From an uncultured Granulosicoccus sp. (lineage in GTDB: Bacteria > Pseudomonadota > Gammaproteobacteria > Granulosicoccales > Granulosicoccaceae): a stretch of 64,000 nucleotides of DNA. The notes beneath the pieces are model-generated. The model saw nothing but the letters and a program-made list of their open reading frames with translations, was not told where the DNA came from and made no database searches. The stretch lies in assembly GCA_947499955.1 (NCBI GenBank), contig CANMQI010000010.1:1-64000 (forward strand), read 5' to 3'. Positions 1 to 9,021 of this stretch are shown here, one piece after another. Positions within the stretch are counted from its first letter, which is position 1, and each line of letters opens with the position of its first letter. Position numbers and translations under genes: made by a program.

Positions 1-75
1 CAAGTCAGATTCACTCAAGTCAGATTCACTCAAGTCAGATTCACTCAAGTCAGATTCACTCAAGTCAGATTCACT
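1..75. repeat. 15-bp tandem repeat, five copies
   Basis: Five perfect head-to-tail copies of CAAGTCAGATTCACT fill the first 75 bases. The array starts at the window edge, so more copies may lie to the left. It ends exactly where the minus-strand sensor kinase terminates: the TGA (75-77) begins at the last base of the fifth copy. The array is therefore the immediate 3' flank of the kinase gene. Its function is unknown. Perfect short arrays like this usually vary in copy number by slippage. Confidence 0.95.
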
Positions 76-1397
76 CAGGGAAACCACAGACGAACTCTTG
101 CGCCTCCACCGGGTGCATGATCCGGTTCCAGGCGCCCCCCGTAGGCTGCCATCAACTGTTGAGCGGCGGCCAGGCCCATGCCGCTGCCGGCCGTCTGACT
201 GTCGGCTCTGACGCCGCGTTGCAGGAGTTGTTCGAGCCTGATATCGGGAAACCCGGGGCCATCATCATCAATGGTCAGGCAGCGCTGATCGGCCTGATCC
301 GTGACCGTAATCTGCCGTGCGCCGTACTTGCAGGCGTTTTCCAGCACATTGCCCAGCACCTCGAACAGGTCAGCCTCGTCCATGCGTACCATGAAATCCG
401 TATCCAGTGACAGCCGGAATTCCAGATCGGAGCGTTCGTAGAGCTTGCCCAGAGAGGCGGCCATGCGTTCCACCAGCGGCCGCAGATTGATTGATGGGGC
501 CAGATATCGGGGGCTGCGCAGATTGGCACGCTGCACATGACGCTCGATGGATCCTTGCATCAGGCTGGCCTGTTCCAGAATGATCCTGCCATCGGCTTTG
601 TCCGGCTCTGCCAGATTCTGTAACACCGACAGAGGTGTTTTCAGGCTGTGAGCCAGGTCGTCGAGCAGGTGCCGGTACTGCGCGTGACGCTCTCTTTCCG
701 AGCGCAGCAGGGCATTGAGGCCGGAGGTCAGTGATTCGAGTTCCTGCGGTACATCCTCACTCAGGCTGTCACGTTTGCCTGCTTCGATACTCCGGACCTC
801 ATCGCCGATGGCATGCAGTGGTTTGAGTGATTGTCGCAGCACCAGAAACTGCAGGACCAGCAAGCCGGCAGCAGATGCCAGAAGCGTGGCCCAGAGCGTC
901 TGGTCGAATCGCTTGAGTTGGCGATCCAGACTGTCAGCATCGTCGACCACCTGTACGGTGAATGGCAACTCGCGACCGTCGTCGAACGCCCAGGCGGTGG
1001 ATAGTTGCAGGCGATGCAGTGTGGATTTTTCCGGGTGCTCCAGTGTGTCGAAGAGCCAGTCACCGATGGGGCGGGGCAGGGATTCGGGTAACCAGCTGGC
1101 ACTGGATGCGCTCTGCCAGAGTCGTTGGCCGGCATTGTCGACCAGCTCGGCATACAGGCCACTGGTCGGCTGGTTGAGCCGAGGGTCGGGCAATGCCTGT
1201 GAATTGACAACCAACAGGGAACTGTCATTGATGTCCGTGGCACCGAGTATGCCGTAGATAAGCCCCTGCAGGCGATCGAATCGTGCTGTTTGCGCTCGTT
1301 GGTGGACCGACCAGGACACCGAGACTGCCACCAGTACGACAAACACGGCCAGCACCAGGCTTGTGCCGGCCACCAGTCTTGACGTAATGGATTTCAT
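75..1397 (-). CDS. PhoQ-like sensor histidine kinase
   Basis: 440-residue inner-membrane histidine kinase, second gene of a response regulator/kinase pair. Visible order: membrane segment about 9-29, periplasmic sensor region about 30-165, second membrane segment about 169-187, HAMP linker, then the H-box DLAHSLKTPL with phospho-acceptor His250. N-box Asn354 sits in NVLENACKYGA, the G1 box is DDDGPGF (377-383) and the G2 box GSGMGL (404-409). All catalytic boxes are intact. It should autophosphorylate and pass phosphate to the regulator whose gene ends 18 bp upstream. The PhoQ assignment rests on the layout and on the DLAHSLKTPL box; the ligand cannot be read from sequence. The 3' end abuts a 15-bp tandem repeat. 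Confidence 0.9.
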   Translation of the reverse strand: MKSITSRLVAGTSLVLAVFVVLVAVSVSWSVHQRAQTARFDRLQGLIYGILGATDINDSSLLVVNSQALPDPRLNQPTSGLYAELVDNAGQRLWQSASSASWLPESLPRPIGDWLFDTLEHPEKSTLHRLQLSTAWAFDDGRELPFTVQVVDDADSLDRQLKRFDQTLWATLLASAAGLLVLQFLVLRQSLKPLHAIGDEVRSIEAGKRDSLSEDVPQELESLTSGLNALLRSERERHAQYRHLLDDLAHSLKTPLSVLQNLAEPDKADGRIILEQASLMQGSIERHVQRANLRSPRYLAPSINLRPLVERMAASLGKLYERSDLEFRLSLDTDFMVRMDEADLFEVLGNVLENACKYGARQITVTDQADQRCLTIDDDGPGFPDIRLEQLLQRGVRADSQTAGSGMGLAAAQQLMAAYGGRLEPDHAPGGGARVRLWFP

Positions 1398-1415
1398 TGT
1401 GATGACTCGGCGGGT

Positions 1416-2129
1416 TCAGTGATCTGCAGAGCCGGGTTCCCTGTCTGATTCGCGCAGGCGTGGCAATGCAAGTCTGTAACCTCTGCCTCGCAGGGTTTCT
1501 ATCGGGTTCAGGTTCTTGTCTGCATCGAGCTTCTGGCGCAAACGTCGAATGAAGACTTCCAGAACATTCGGGTCACGGTCGGTATCTTCATCGTACAGAT
1601 GATCCAGTAGTGTGGCCTTGCTGATGACATTACCTGCCTGTGTGGCAAGGTAGGAAAGGACGCGGTATTCGAAAGCAGTCAGTTCGACCAGCTGTTCATC
1701 CACGCGTACCTGCTGGGCCCGGGTATCGATACTCATGCGTTCAAACTGCATGACCGAATCGGACCAGCCACCGGTACGCCGGAGCAGGGCACGGGTGCGG
1801 GCCATCAGCTCTTCCAGATGAAAGGGTTTTGTCAGGTAGTCGTCTGCACCGGCTTCCAGTCCGTCGACCTTGTCCTGCCAACGGTCACGTGCGGTCAGCA
1901 CCAGCACCGGAAAATGCCTGTCCTGCTTGCGAAGTGACTTGATCAGTGAGAGTCCATCTCGCCCCGGCAGACCCAGATCGATGATGGCGATATCGACTGG
2001 CATGTGCAAGGCCAGGTAGAGTCCTTCTTCGCCGTCACCGGTTTCATCAATGGCAAATCCGTGTTCGCGTAGCGCGGCAACCAGTTGCTGGCGCAGGACA
2101 GGTTCGTCTTCGACCACCAGAGCGCGCAT
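1416..2129 (-). CDS. PhoP-like OmpR-family response regulator
   Basis: 237-residue DNA-binding response regulator. The receiver has acidic residues at 8-9 (VEDE), phospho-acceptor Asp51 in IIDLGLPG, Thr79 and Lys101 (TKPF). The C-terminal half is an OmpR/PhoB winged helix ending in a LRGRGYRL wing. A longer reading exists, but the ATG at 2127-2129 lies one base after the stop of the upstream PepSY gene and directly begins the MRALVVEDE receiver start, so it is chosen. The gene sits 18 bp before the sensor kinase and is almost certainly co-transcribed with it. Targets are unknown; no PhoP box was recognised. Confidence 0.92.
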   Translation of the reverse strand: MRALVVEDEPVLRQQLVAALREHGFAIDETGDGEEGLYLALHMPVDIAIIDLGLPGRDGLSLIKSLRKQDRHFPVLVLTARDRWQDKVDGLEAGADDYLTKPFHLEELMARTRALLRRTGGWSDSVMQFERMSIDTRAQQVRVDEQLVELTAFEYRVLSYLATQAGNVISKATLLDHLYDEDTDRDPNVLEVFIRRLRQKLDADKNLNPIETLRGRGYRLALPRLRESDREPGSADH

Positions 2130-2130
2130 A

Positions 2131-2430
2131 TCAGTTGGACTGCCGGATACGATGGACACGGACTCTGCCGTTACTCAGAATCTTGACGGCAAAATAGCTC
2201 TGTCCGTTTTCCGAGCGGATGACCTGTACACCGAGAACCTTTCCCTGGCCACCGTTCTGGCGCATCGCCATATCGATGGCCTGCTGTCGATTGCTGGCGT
2301 CCGCTGCCTGCGCCGTCATTCCCACCGTTGTCATCAATACGCAGCCGCCAAGCAGCAGCGCCGCCAGTTTTCCGGGGCCGGACTTTCGCTTATGATGGCG
2401 ACGGCTACTACTCGACTTGAACGATGTCAT
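2131..2430 (-). CDS. Exported PepSY-like small protein
   Basis: 99 residues. A basic N-terminus and a hydrophobic stretch (about 21-42, ending AQAADA) form a signal peptide. The mature part (AIDMAMRQNGGQGKVLGVQVIRSENGQSYFAVKILSNGRVRVHRI) has the pattern of a single PepSY-type domain. Such proteins are commonly encoded beside PhoPQ-like pairs and are thought to act in the periplasm, possibly on a protease or on the sensor; that role is inference. Its stop is one base from the regulator start, so it belongs to the operon. Confidence 0.75.
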   Translation of the reverse strand: MTSFKSSSSRRHHKRKSGPGKLAALLLGGCVLMTTVGMTAQAADASNRQQAIDMAMRQNGGQGKVLGVQVIRSENGQSYFAVKILSNGRVRVHRIRQSN

Positions 2431-2463
2431 GCTGCTGGGCCCCGGCTCTTCAACGGTAGGTGT

Positions 2464-3171
2464 TTATCGTCGTGCAGGTGCTACCGACACTTGCAACTCG
2501 ATTCTGTTTCCCGGGTCGCGTGGCATCTGCGTGACAAATTCCCGCCCCTTGTAGCGATAGGTGACGTTGTAGTGCTGCAAACGCTGTTCGGCGTGTGATT
2601 CGACGACGCGCTTGCAGCGTTGTACGGACTGGGTTTCATAGATCGGGCGGGACTCGATATGTCGCGGTGGCTCGTAGCGACGATGGCGCGATACCTGATT
2701 GCCAGTCTCATTGGCAATGGCACCGCCGATGATGGCGCCTGCAACCGTGGCACCGGCGCGTGACTGGCTGCTGTGGCCGCGGCCCAGTTGATTGCCGATG
2801 ACTCCGCCGATCAGACCACCCACGATGGCATTGCCGGATGTGGAGTGGCGTTGCTGTTCGCTGGATCGGTAATGGTTGCCGCGCACGCTTTTCTCGTAGC
2901 CGACAATGACTTGCTGTTCTTCAGTCCAGCACTCCTGACGAGGTTCGCGCCTGCGTACTTCCTGATAGATGGGCTGCACGTCGATGACCTGGGCATATTC
3001 GGTAAAGCGTTCAGTGGCGACCCGGCGATCGGCAGCCAGAGTGTGGGGCGAGGCAGTGCCGATCAGGATGCCGGCCAGCACGGCGCTGGCAATCAGTCTG
3101 CTGCGAGCGGCGCCGGGATGAGGTGTGTCACCGCCGGTAGAAGGCGATCGTTTTGGCAGTAGCTTGCTCAT
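2464..3171 (-). CDS. Glycine-zipper 2TM envelope protein
   Basis: 235 residues from the ATG at 3169-3171, preceded by a good Shine-Dalgarno (AGGAG, 7 bases away); a longer reading from 3258 lacks one. A signal-peptide-like stretch (ending about residue 47) is followed by a conserved region with paired cysteines. A glycine-zipper segment follows (GNAIVGGLIGGVIGNQLG and GATVAGAIIGGAIANETG), typical of the Rick_17kDa_Anti/2TM family of outer-membrane or periplasmic proteins. The C-terminal part ends with a YRYKGREF motif seen in this family. It is first in a minus-strand run with the PepSY protein and the two-component pair. The exact role is unknown; family members are linked to envelope integrity. 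Confidence 0.8.
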   Translation of the reverse strand: MSKLLPKRSPSTGGDTPHPGAARSRLIASAVLAGILIGTASPHTLAADRRVATERFTEYAQVIDVQPIYQEVRRREPRQECWTEEQQVIVGYEKSVRGNHYRSSEQQRHSTSGNAIVGGLIGGVIGNQLGRGHSSQSRAGATVAGAIIGGAIANETGNQVSRHRRYEPPRHIESRPIYETQSVQRCKRVVESHAEQRLQHYNVTYRYKGREFVTQMPRDPGNRIELQVSVAPARR

Positions 3172-3200
3172 GTTCTGCTCCTGATTCAGGGTTTGACGGT

Positions 3201-3220
3201 ACGTGACAGTCGTGTCACGT
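3201..3220 (-). promoter_or_regulatory. Perfect 8-bp inverted repeat upstream of the envelope operon
   Basis: ACGTGACA, four bases (GTCG), then TGTCACGT, a perfect palindrome 30-50 bases before the start codon of the glycine-zipper gene. Position and symmetry fit a transcription-factor operator; an mRNA hairpin is also possible. No -10/-35 pair was assigned with confidence. The TGTCAC half-site word also recurs in the 58-kb intergenic region. Confidence 0.45.
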
Positions 3221-3327
3221 CTGAGCTCTACAGTAGGCACCTGGCCCTGAACCTTCACTGAATAGCGGTCAAGAGAATGACCGGACTTTACGTGCTTGCC
3301 GAATATGGGGCCTCGATCACATTGTCA

Positions 3328-4089
3328 CTAGCCGGCAGCAGCCGTCCGAGGGGCCGTCTCGCGATTGAAAACCTGGTCAAGCGGCTTTTCCGGGGCGCCG
3401 GGCTCCGGCTCGGGCAACGTGCTGCTGGAAGATTCCTCCGGTTCCTCGATGGGCAGAATGCGAGTCAGAATGCCGAAGCGCGGGTTGTCGATATAGTGAA
3501 GCTCCCGGCTTCGCATCTTGCGACTCTGTGACAATCGGAAGCTCTGGCCGGACTGCTCATCGGTGAACACCAGCTGTGTTTCCATGTGCAGAAAGCGTCC
3601 CAGGTGCACCAGTATGCTGCCATTCACCGTGCTGGTATTGATCTTGCGCTGGCGTTCGGGTGTGGCATTGGCAGATGCCGGAATGAAGTTCTCGAACTGA
3701 CTGATGTCATCGGGTAGGTACACGGCCGAGGTACTGCCCAGGCTGATGCGTAACGCCACGGCATCCTTCCTGTCCAGTCCGGGCTGGCGCCAGGCCAGGT
3801 GGCGAATCAGTCGGTAACGCCTGGAGGCGGCGATGGCGGCTGCATTGTCGCTCAGGCTCAGGTTCTGCTCCAGAGGCCGGAATCCGGCGGCAACTGCCTC
3901 CTCGGTACCGAGACGGATGCTGCTGCCGATCTTGGGATAGTAGAGGCCACCGGCCGTCAGGTCGCGGCCGGCAACTGTTTCGAACAGCACCACTTCCACC
4001 TGATAATCGCGTGCCTGAGCACTACCGCCGAGCAACAGGCTGCCGAGTATCAGCAGCCGGAAAGTCTGTCGCAGTGTCTGTCTGTTCAT
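3328..4089 (-). CDS. CsiV family periplasmic protein
   Basis: 253 residues from the ATG at 4087-4089, which gives a clean signal peptide (MNRQTLRQTFRLLILGSLLL, then GGSAQA). The in-frame ATG at 4143, overlapping the mfd stop, is an alternative. The mature protein begins YQVEVVLFE, the usual opening of the CsiV family, and contains the late motif RKMRSRELHYIDNPRFGIL, also typical. CsiV was described in Shewanella as a peptidoglycan-binding protein and is often encoded next to mfd, as here. The tail is proline- and glutamate-rich. Role in this organism unknown. Confidence 0.8.
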   Translation of the reverse strand: MNRQTLRQTFRLLILGSLLLGGSAQARDYQVEVVLFETVAGRDLTAGGLYYPKIGSSIRLGTEEAVAAGFRPLEQNLSLSDNAAAIAASRRYRLIRHLAWRQPGLDRKDAVALRISLGSTSAVYLPDDISQFENFIPASANATPERQRKINTSTVNGSILVHLGRFLHMETQLVFTDEQSGQSFRLSQSRKMRSRELHYIDNPRFGILTRILPIEEPEESSSSTLPEPEPGAPEKPLDQVFNRETAPRTAAAG

Positions 4090-4139
4090 GTCATGTCTCA
4101 CAGTATCCGGCGTCTGGCCGGGTAGTCGAATGCCGTATA

Positions 4140-7100
4140 TCATGCGGCGTCAGGCAGGGCCAGTGTATCGAGTGTCTTGTCGATAAAGGCTTGTGCGTCT
4201 GCCGAATCGTCGAAGGCCTGGATGACGCGCAGCACTTGCTTGCCATCGAAGCGATAGATCTTGCTGTCGCGCTGAATCATCTGGATCAGGGCCATCGGGT
4301 CGATATTCGGCTCTGCAGCAAAGACGATACGGCCACCTGCCGGGTTCAGTTCCAGACGCTCTATACCCATCTGCTCACAACGTTGGCGCAGGCGCATGAC
4401 GTCGAACAGTCGTTCCGTCTGCACGGGCAGCAGTCCGAAGCGGTCGATCAGTTCGATCTTCAATTCCCGCAGGGCGTCGCTGTCCGGTGCATTGGCGACA
4501 CGCTTGTAGATGATCAGGCGCTGGTGCACATCAGGCACATAGTCTTCGGGTAGCAGTGCCGGCACGCCCAGATCCACCTCCGTGCCATGAGCCAGAGGTT
4601 TGTCGTAGTCAGGCAGCTTGCCACTTTTCAAGGCCTTGACAGCGCGTGTCAACAGTTCGCTGTAGAGCGTGAAACCGATTTCCTGAATCTGACCACTCTG
4701 TCCTTCGCCCAGCAGTTCTCCGGCACCGCGTATCTCCAGATCGTGGGTAGCCAACGTGAAGCCGACGCCGAGATCTTCCAGTGACTCGATGGCCTGCAGC
4801 CGCTTTTCGGCATCGCTCGTCATCGAGCCTTTGGGAGGCGTCAGCAAGTAGGCATAGGCACGATGGTGTGAACGTCCGACGCGCCCCCGTAACTGATGCA
4901 GCTGTGCCAGGCCCAGCTTGTCGGCGCGGTTGATGATGATGGTATTGGCACTGGGAATGTCGATACCGCTTTCGATGATGGTCGTGGCCACCAGAATATT
5001 GAAGCGTTGGTGATAGAAATCGCTCATCACCTGTTCCAGATCCGTTTCGCGCATCTGCCCATGAGCAAAGTTCACACGTGCACCCGGTACGATGCGTTCA
5101 AGATCCTCGACGATGCGCTCGATGGTCTGGACTTCGTTGTGCAGGAAGTACACCTGACCGCCACGAGCCAGTTCACGTTCGCAGGCCTCGCGGATCTGCA
5201 CATCGGACCATTCGCCGACGAAGGTCTTGATGGCATGTCGGTGCTGGGGCGGGGTGGCAATGATCGACAGATCGCGCATGCCAGCCAGTCCCATGTTCAG
5301 CGTTCTGGGAATGGGGGTGGCCGTGAGGGTCACGATATCCACCTCGGCACGCAGCGCCTTCATGTGTTCCTTGTGCCGCACGCCGAACCGGTGTTCTTCG
5401 TCGATGATCACCAGGCCGAGATTCTTGTATCGGATGTCCTTGCTGAGCAGCTTGTGGGTGCCGATGATGATGTCGATGCCGCCGCTTTCGAGCCGCTTGA
5501 GAATCTCTTTCTGTTCCTTGGGTGTCTCGAATCGCGACAGGGCTTCTATCTGCACTGGCCAGTCGGCAAAGCGATCCAGGAAGTTCTGGTGATGCTGCTT
5601 TGCCAGCAAGGTGGTGGGCACGAGTACCACGACCTGCTTGCCGCCATCGACCGCAACGAAGGCCGCCCGCATGGCTACCTCCGTCTTGCCGAAGCCGACA
5701 TCTCCGCAAACCACTCTGTCCGTGGGTTGCGGTGCACGCAGGTCAGCCACGACCGCATCAATGGCCGATAGCTGATCCGGTGTCTCCTCGAACGGGAAAG
5801 CATCGCTGAACCGCTGATAATTGCTCGATTCTGCCGGAAAGGCATAGCCGGTGCGAGCGGCGCGGCGAGCATGGATTTCCAGTAGCTCTGCCGCCACGTC
5901 ATAGGCTTTTTCGGCCGCCTTGCGGCGCACTTTCTGCCAGGTATCGGTGCCGAGCTTGTGCAGTGGAGCGCTCTCTTCACTGGCGCCGGCATAACGGCTG
6001 ATCAGGTGCAGTGAGGAGACGGGTACGTAGAGCTTGTCGTCACCGGCGTAGTGAATGGTCAGGTATTCGTTGGCTACATCGCCCACCGACAGGGAGGTCA
6101 GGCCCTGATAACGTCCGACGCCATGGTCGATATGAACCACGGGGGCACCGATGTTCAGGTCCGTCAGGTTGGAAATGATGGCTTCCGAGTCACGTGTCGG
6201 CCGCCGACGTTCGCGTCGCTTGATGCGTCCCGAGCCCATCTGCGACTCGGTGATCATGGCGATGCGGGCGTTCGGCAACTGCAGGCCACGATCCAGCGCC
6301 GCCGTTGTCAGACACAGGGTGCGGTCGCTATCCAGAAACGCCTGCCAGCTCTCGACGGTCTCTGGCTTCAGACGATTACCGACCAATTGATCGAGCAGCG
6401 CTTCGCGGCGACCGGTGGATTCGGCAACAAACAGGACACGCCCCGGAAATTTGCCCAGAAAGTCCTGCAGGGCGCCCATGGGTCGCTCACCGCGAGGATC
6501 CAGTGGATACAGACCGGGCGCTTCGGTGGGCAGGTTCAGAAAACCCTTGTCGCTGCGTTCGATCTCGGCGTGACGAGTGTGAATGGTCGCCCGCGTCTCC
6601 AGTTGGCAACCCACCTCCTCGGCGCTCAGGTAGATATCCGAAGGCGGCAGAATGGGGCGTTCGACATCGTGTCGTCGCTGCTCATAGCGATCGAGCGTGT
6701 TGGCCTCGAAATGGCTGAAGGCGTTGGCCGTGCCATCGAGCAGGACGAAACTGGCAGTGTCCGGCAGATAGTCGAACAGCTGCGAGGTCTCCTCGAAGAA
6801 CAGTGGCATGTAGTATTCGATGCCCGAGGGTGCCCGCCCTTCGCTGACTTCGCGATAGATCGGTGTGTTCTTGCTCTCGGCGGCAAAGGTATTGCGATAT
6901 TGCTTGCGAAACAGGGCAATACCTTCTTCGTTGAGCGGAAATTCATGTGCCGGCAACAGCTCGATTTCATCGGCCTTGTCCAGACCTCGCTGCGTGTCGA
7001 CATCAAAGGTACGGATGGTCTCGATATCATCATCGAAGAATTCGACACGATAGGGGTTCGAGCTGCTCATTGGGAACAGATCGAGAATGGAGCCACGTAC

Positions 7101-7601
7101 CGCGAATTCGCCGTGTTCTTCCACCTGCGTGACCAGACGATAGCCGGCATCCACCAGGCGCGAGCGAAAGTCATCCAGCGCCAGCGTGTCGCCATTGCGG
7201 ATGATCAGTGCATGCTGGTCGAGAAACGTACGCGGTGGCAGACGTTGCATCAGGGCCGCAGCCGTCAGCAGCAGAATGCCATGGCGCACATCGCCCAGTG
7301 AATACAGGGTGCGGATACGTTGCGAGATGATGTCCTGATGCGGCGACACGCGGTCGTAGGTCAGGGTCTCCCAGTCGCCAAGCACATGCACCGGCAGCGT
7401 GTTACCGGCGAAGAAGCGCAGTTCCACCTCCAGATGCAGCAGCTCCGTGGTGCTCGGTGCAACCACCACCAGCAGGCTGTCGGATTGCCGTGCCTGTTCG
7501 GCGATGGCCAGCGATTCGGAGGCGCCATAGAGCTTGCCCCATTCGGGTCGGGATGCGGCGTCTGCGGGTAACAGAAGGGCCGGTTCGTCAGTAGTGCTCA
7601 T
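4140..7601 (-). CDS. mfd: Transcription-repair coupling factor Mfd
   Basis: 1153 residues, the usual length of Mfd. It removes RNA polymerase stalled at DNA lesions and recruits UvrA for nucleotide excision repair. Visible features: N-terminal UvrB-homology region (VVVAPSTTELLHLEVELRFF onward), RNA-polymerase-interacting region (VVHIDHGVGRYQGL, near 495), Walker A GDVGFGKTEVA, DEEH box (LVIIDEEHRFG), and RecG-like helicase motifs including ESGIDIPSANT and QLRGRVGRS. The C-terminal TRCF domain is complete. The start MSTTDEPALL is kept because no other ATG lies near. Its uvrB partner is also in this window at 31.7 kb. Confidence 0.98.
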   Translation of the reverse strand: MSTTDEPALLLPADAASRPEWGKLYGASESLAIAEQARQSDSLLVVVAPSTTELLHLEVELRFFAGNTLPVHVLGDWETLTYDRVSPHQDIISQRIRTLYSLGDVRHGILLLTAAALMQRLPPRTFLDQHALIIRNGDTLALDDFRSRLVDAGYRLVTQVEEHGEFAVRGSILDLFPMSSSNPYRVEFFDDDIETIRTFDVDTQRGLDKADEIELLPAHEFPLNEEGIALFRKQYRNTFAAESKNTPIYREVSEGRAPSGIEYYMPLFFEETSQLFDYLPDTASFVLLDGTANAFSHFEANTLDRYEQRRHDVERPILPPSDIYLSAEEVGCQLETRATIHTRHAEIERSDKGFLNLPTEAPGLYPLDPRGERPMGALQDFLGKFPGRVLFVAESTGRREALLDQLVGNRLKPETVESWQAFLDSDRTLCLTTAALDRGLQLPNARIAMITESQMGSGRIKRRERRRPTRDSEAIISNLTDLNIGAPVVHIDHGVGRYQGLTSLSVGDVANEYLTIHYAGDDKLYVPVSSLHLISRYAGASEESAPLHKLGTDTWQKVRRKAAEKAYDVAAELLEIHARRAARTGYAFPAESSNYQRFSDAFPFEETPDQLSAIDAVVADLRAPQPTDRVVCGDVGFGKTEVAMRAAFVAVDGGKQVVVLVPTTLLAKQHHQNFLDRFADWPVQIEALSRFETPKEQKEILKRLESGGIDIIIGTHKLLSKDIRYKNLGLVIIDEEHRFGVRHKEHMKALRAEVDIVTLTATPIPRTLNMGLAGMRDLSIIATPPQHRHAIKTFVGEWSDVQIREACERELARGGQVYFLHNEVQTIERIVEDLERIVPGARVNFAHGQMRETDLEQVMSDFYHQRFNILVATTIIESGIDIPSANTIIINRADKLGLAQLHQLRGRVGRSHHRAYAYLLTPPKGSMTSDAEKRLQAIESLEDLGVGFTLATHDLEIRGAGELLGEGQSGQIQEIGFTLYSELLTRAVKALKSGKLPDYDKPLAHGTEVDLGVPALLPEDYVPDVHQRLIIYKRVANAPDSDALRELKIELIDRFGLLPVQTERLFDVMRLRQRCEQMGIERLELNPAGGRIVFAAEPNIDPMALIQMIQRDSKIYRFDGKQVLRVIQAFDDSADAQAFIDKTLDTLALPDAA

Positions 7602-7770
7602 GAACCTCTTGGACTGTGTCGCTCTGGCGGGATCGTTGCAGACATGATTGTCCCATATTTACCTCGATCGGGACTCTTGAACGCCATTTGAACAATCGGT
7701 ATGCCCGCAGACCCGAGCAATTCACTACACTACGCGCGAACCTTGTCATCAGTCGCCGCTCTACAGGTAC

Positions 7771-9021
7771 ATGTTTCAACCATACGAACTGTTTGTCGGG
7801 CTGCGCTATACGCGAGCCAAACGGCGTAACCATTTCATCTCCTTCATATCTCTGGTATCCATACTGGGGATAATGCTGGGCGTGACCGCACTCATTACCG
7901 TCACCTCCGTGATGAACGGCTTCGAGAAGGAAATGCGCGAGCGCATTGTCGGGGCCTCATCGCATGCAACGGTGACCGGTCTGGGCGAACCGCTCGAGAA
8001 CTGGCAGCAAGTGGCCGATATCGCCATGGCGCATCCTGAAGTCACCGGCGCCGCACCCTATGTTGAAGGTCAGGTCATGCTGGTGCATGCCGGACGCTCT
8101 ACCGGTGCGCTGGTGCGCGGTGTGCTGCCGGAGGAGGAAGGCAAGGTATCCGAACTGGGTGACACGCTTGAACAGGTGGAATCACTGGATGTGGCCCTGC
8201 AACCCGGAGAATACGGCTTGCTGTTGGGGTCCGATCTGGCAGCCTATCTGGGTGCGATCGTGGGTGACCGTATCATGGTGATCACGCCCGAGGCCAGTGT
8301 TACCCCCATGGGGTTCGTGCCCAGGGTCAAGCGCTTCACGGTCACCGGTATCTTTCGTTTCGGCATGTTCCAGTTCGATCGCAATCTGGCTGTGATGCAC
8401 GCCGCTGACAGTGCTCGCCTGCTCAAGCTGGGGGAGGGTTACTCCGGGGTAAGACTGAAACTCGACGATACCGGCCGTGCGCCACTGGTTGCGCGCGACC
8501 TGCGTGCGGAACTCGGCTATGACTATTACATCAGCGACTGGACGCAGCAGAACGCCAATTATTTCATGGCCGTGAAGATGGAAAAGACCATGATGTTCAT
8601 CATTCTCTCCATGATCGTGGCCGTGGCGGCCTTCAATATCATTTCGACGCTGGTCATGCTGGTGCAGGACAAGCAGGCCGATATCGCGATCCTGAGAACT
8701 CAGGGGGCGTCGCCGAGCAGCATCCTGTCGATATTTGTCGTGCAGGGCACGCTCATTGGTGTGCTGGGTACAGTATTCGGTCTGATTGGCGGTATTCTGC
8801 TGGCCAGCAATATCGATGTGGTCGTGCCCTTCATCGAGCAGTTCACGGGGCCGGTATTGAATCCGGAGGTGTACTACATCGACAAGATGCCATCGGATCT
8901 GCGCAGCAGCGATGTCATCAAGGTGGGGCTGATGTCCTTTGGTCTGTCTCTGCTGGCAACGATCTATCCTGCCTGGCGTGCATCACGTATCGATCCTGCG
9001 AGGGCGCTGGCTTATGAGTGA
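7771..9021 (+). CDS. lolC: Lipoprotein-releasing permease LolC/LolE
   Basis: 416-residue inner-membrane protein of the MacB/FtsX-like permease class. With LolD it extracts outer-membrane lipoproteins from the inner membrane for LolA. The N-terminus [20 protein letters not shown] and first membrane segment (about 22-47) are classic LolC/E. A large periplasmic domain follows, then three membrane segments (about 267-292, 312-342, 378-398). Only one permease gene adjoins lolD and no second copy is in the window, which resembles the single-permease (LolF) arrangement; whether a paralogue lies elsewhere is unknown. The ATG is preceded by AGG and overlaps nothing. Confidence 0.93.
   Translation: MFQPYELFVGLRYTRAKRRNHFISFISLVSILGIMLGVTALITVTSVMNGFEKEMRERIVGASSHATVTGLGEPLENWQQVADIAMAHPEVTGAAPYVEGQVMLVHAGRSTGALVRGVLPEEEGKVSELGDTLEQVESLDVALQPGEYGLLLGSDLAAYLGAIVGDRIMVITPEASVTPMGFVPRVKRFTVTGIFRFGMFQFDRNLAVMHAADSARLLKLGEGYSGVRLKLDDTGRAPLVARDLRAELGYDYYISDWTQQNANYFMAVKMEKTMMFIILSMIVAVAAFNIISTLVMLVQDKQADIAILRTQGASPSSILSIFVVQGTLIGVLGTVFGLIGGILLASNIDVVVPFIEQFTGPVLNPEVYYIDKMPSDLRSSDVIKVGLMSFGLSLLATIYPAWRASRIDPARALAYE

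Noticed and set aside
4896-5771. Long plus-strand ORF opposite mfd
   Set aside because: It is a shadow of the mfd coding strand, with no Shine-Dalgarno or family resemblance; several similar shadows occur opposite thrS, pheT, comEC and msbA.
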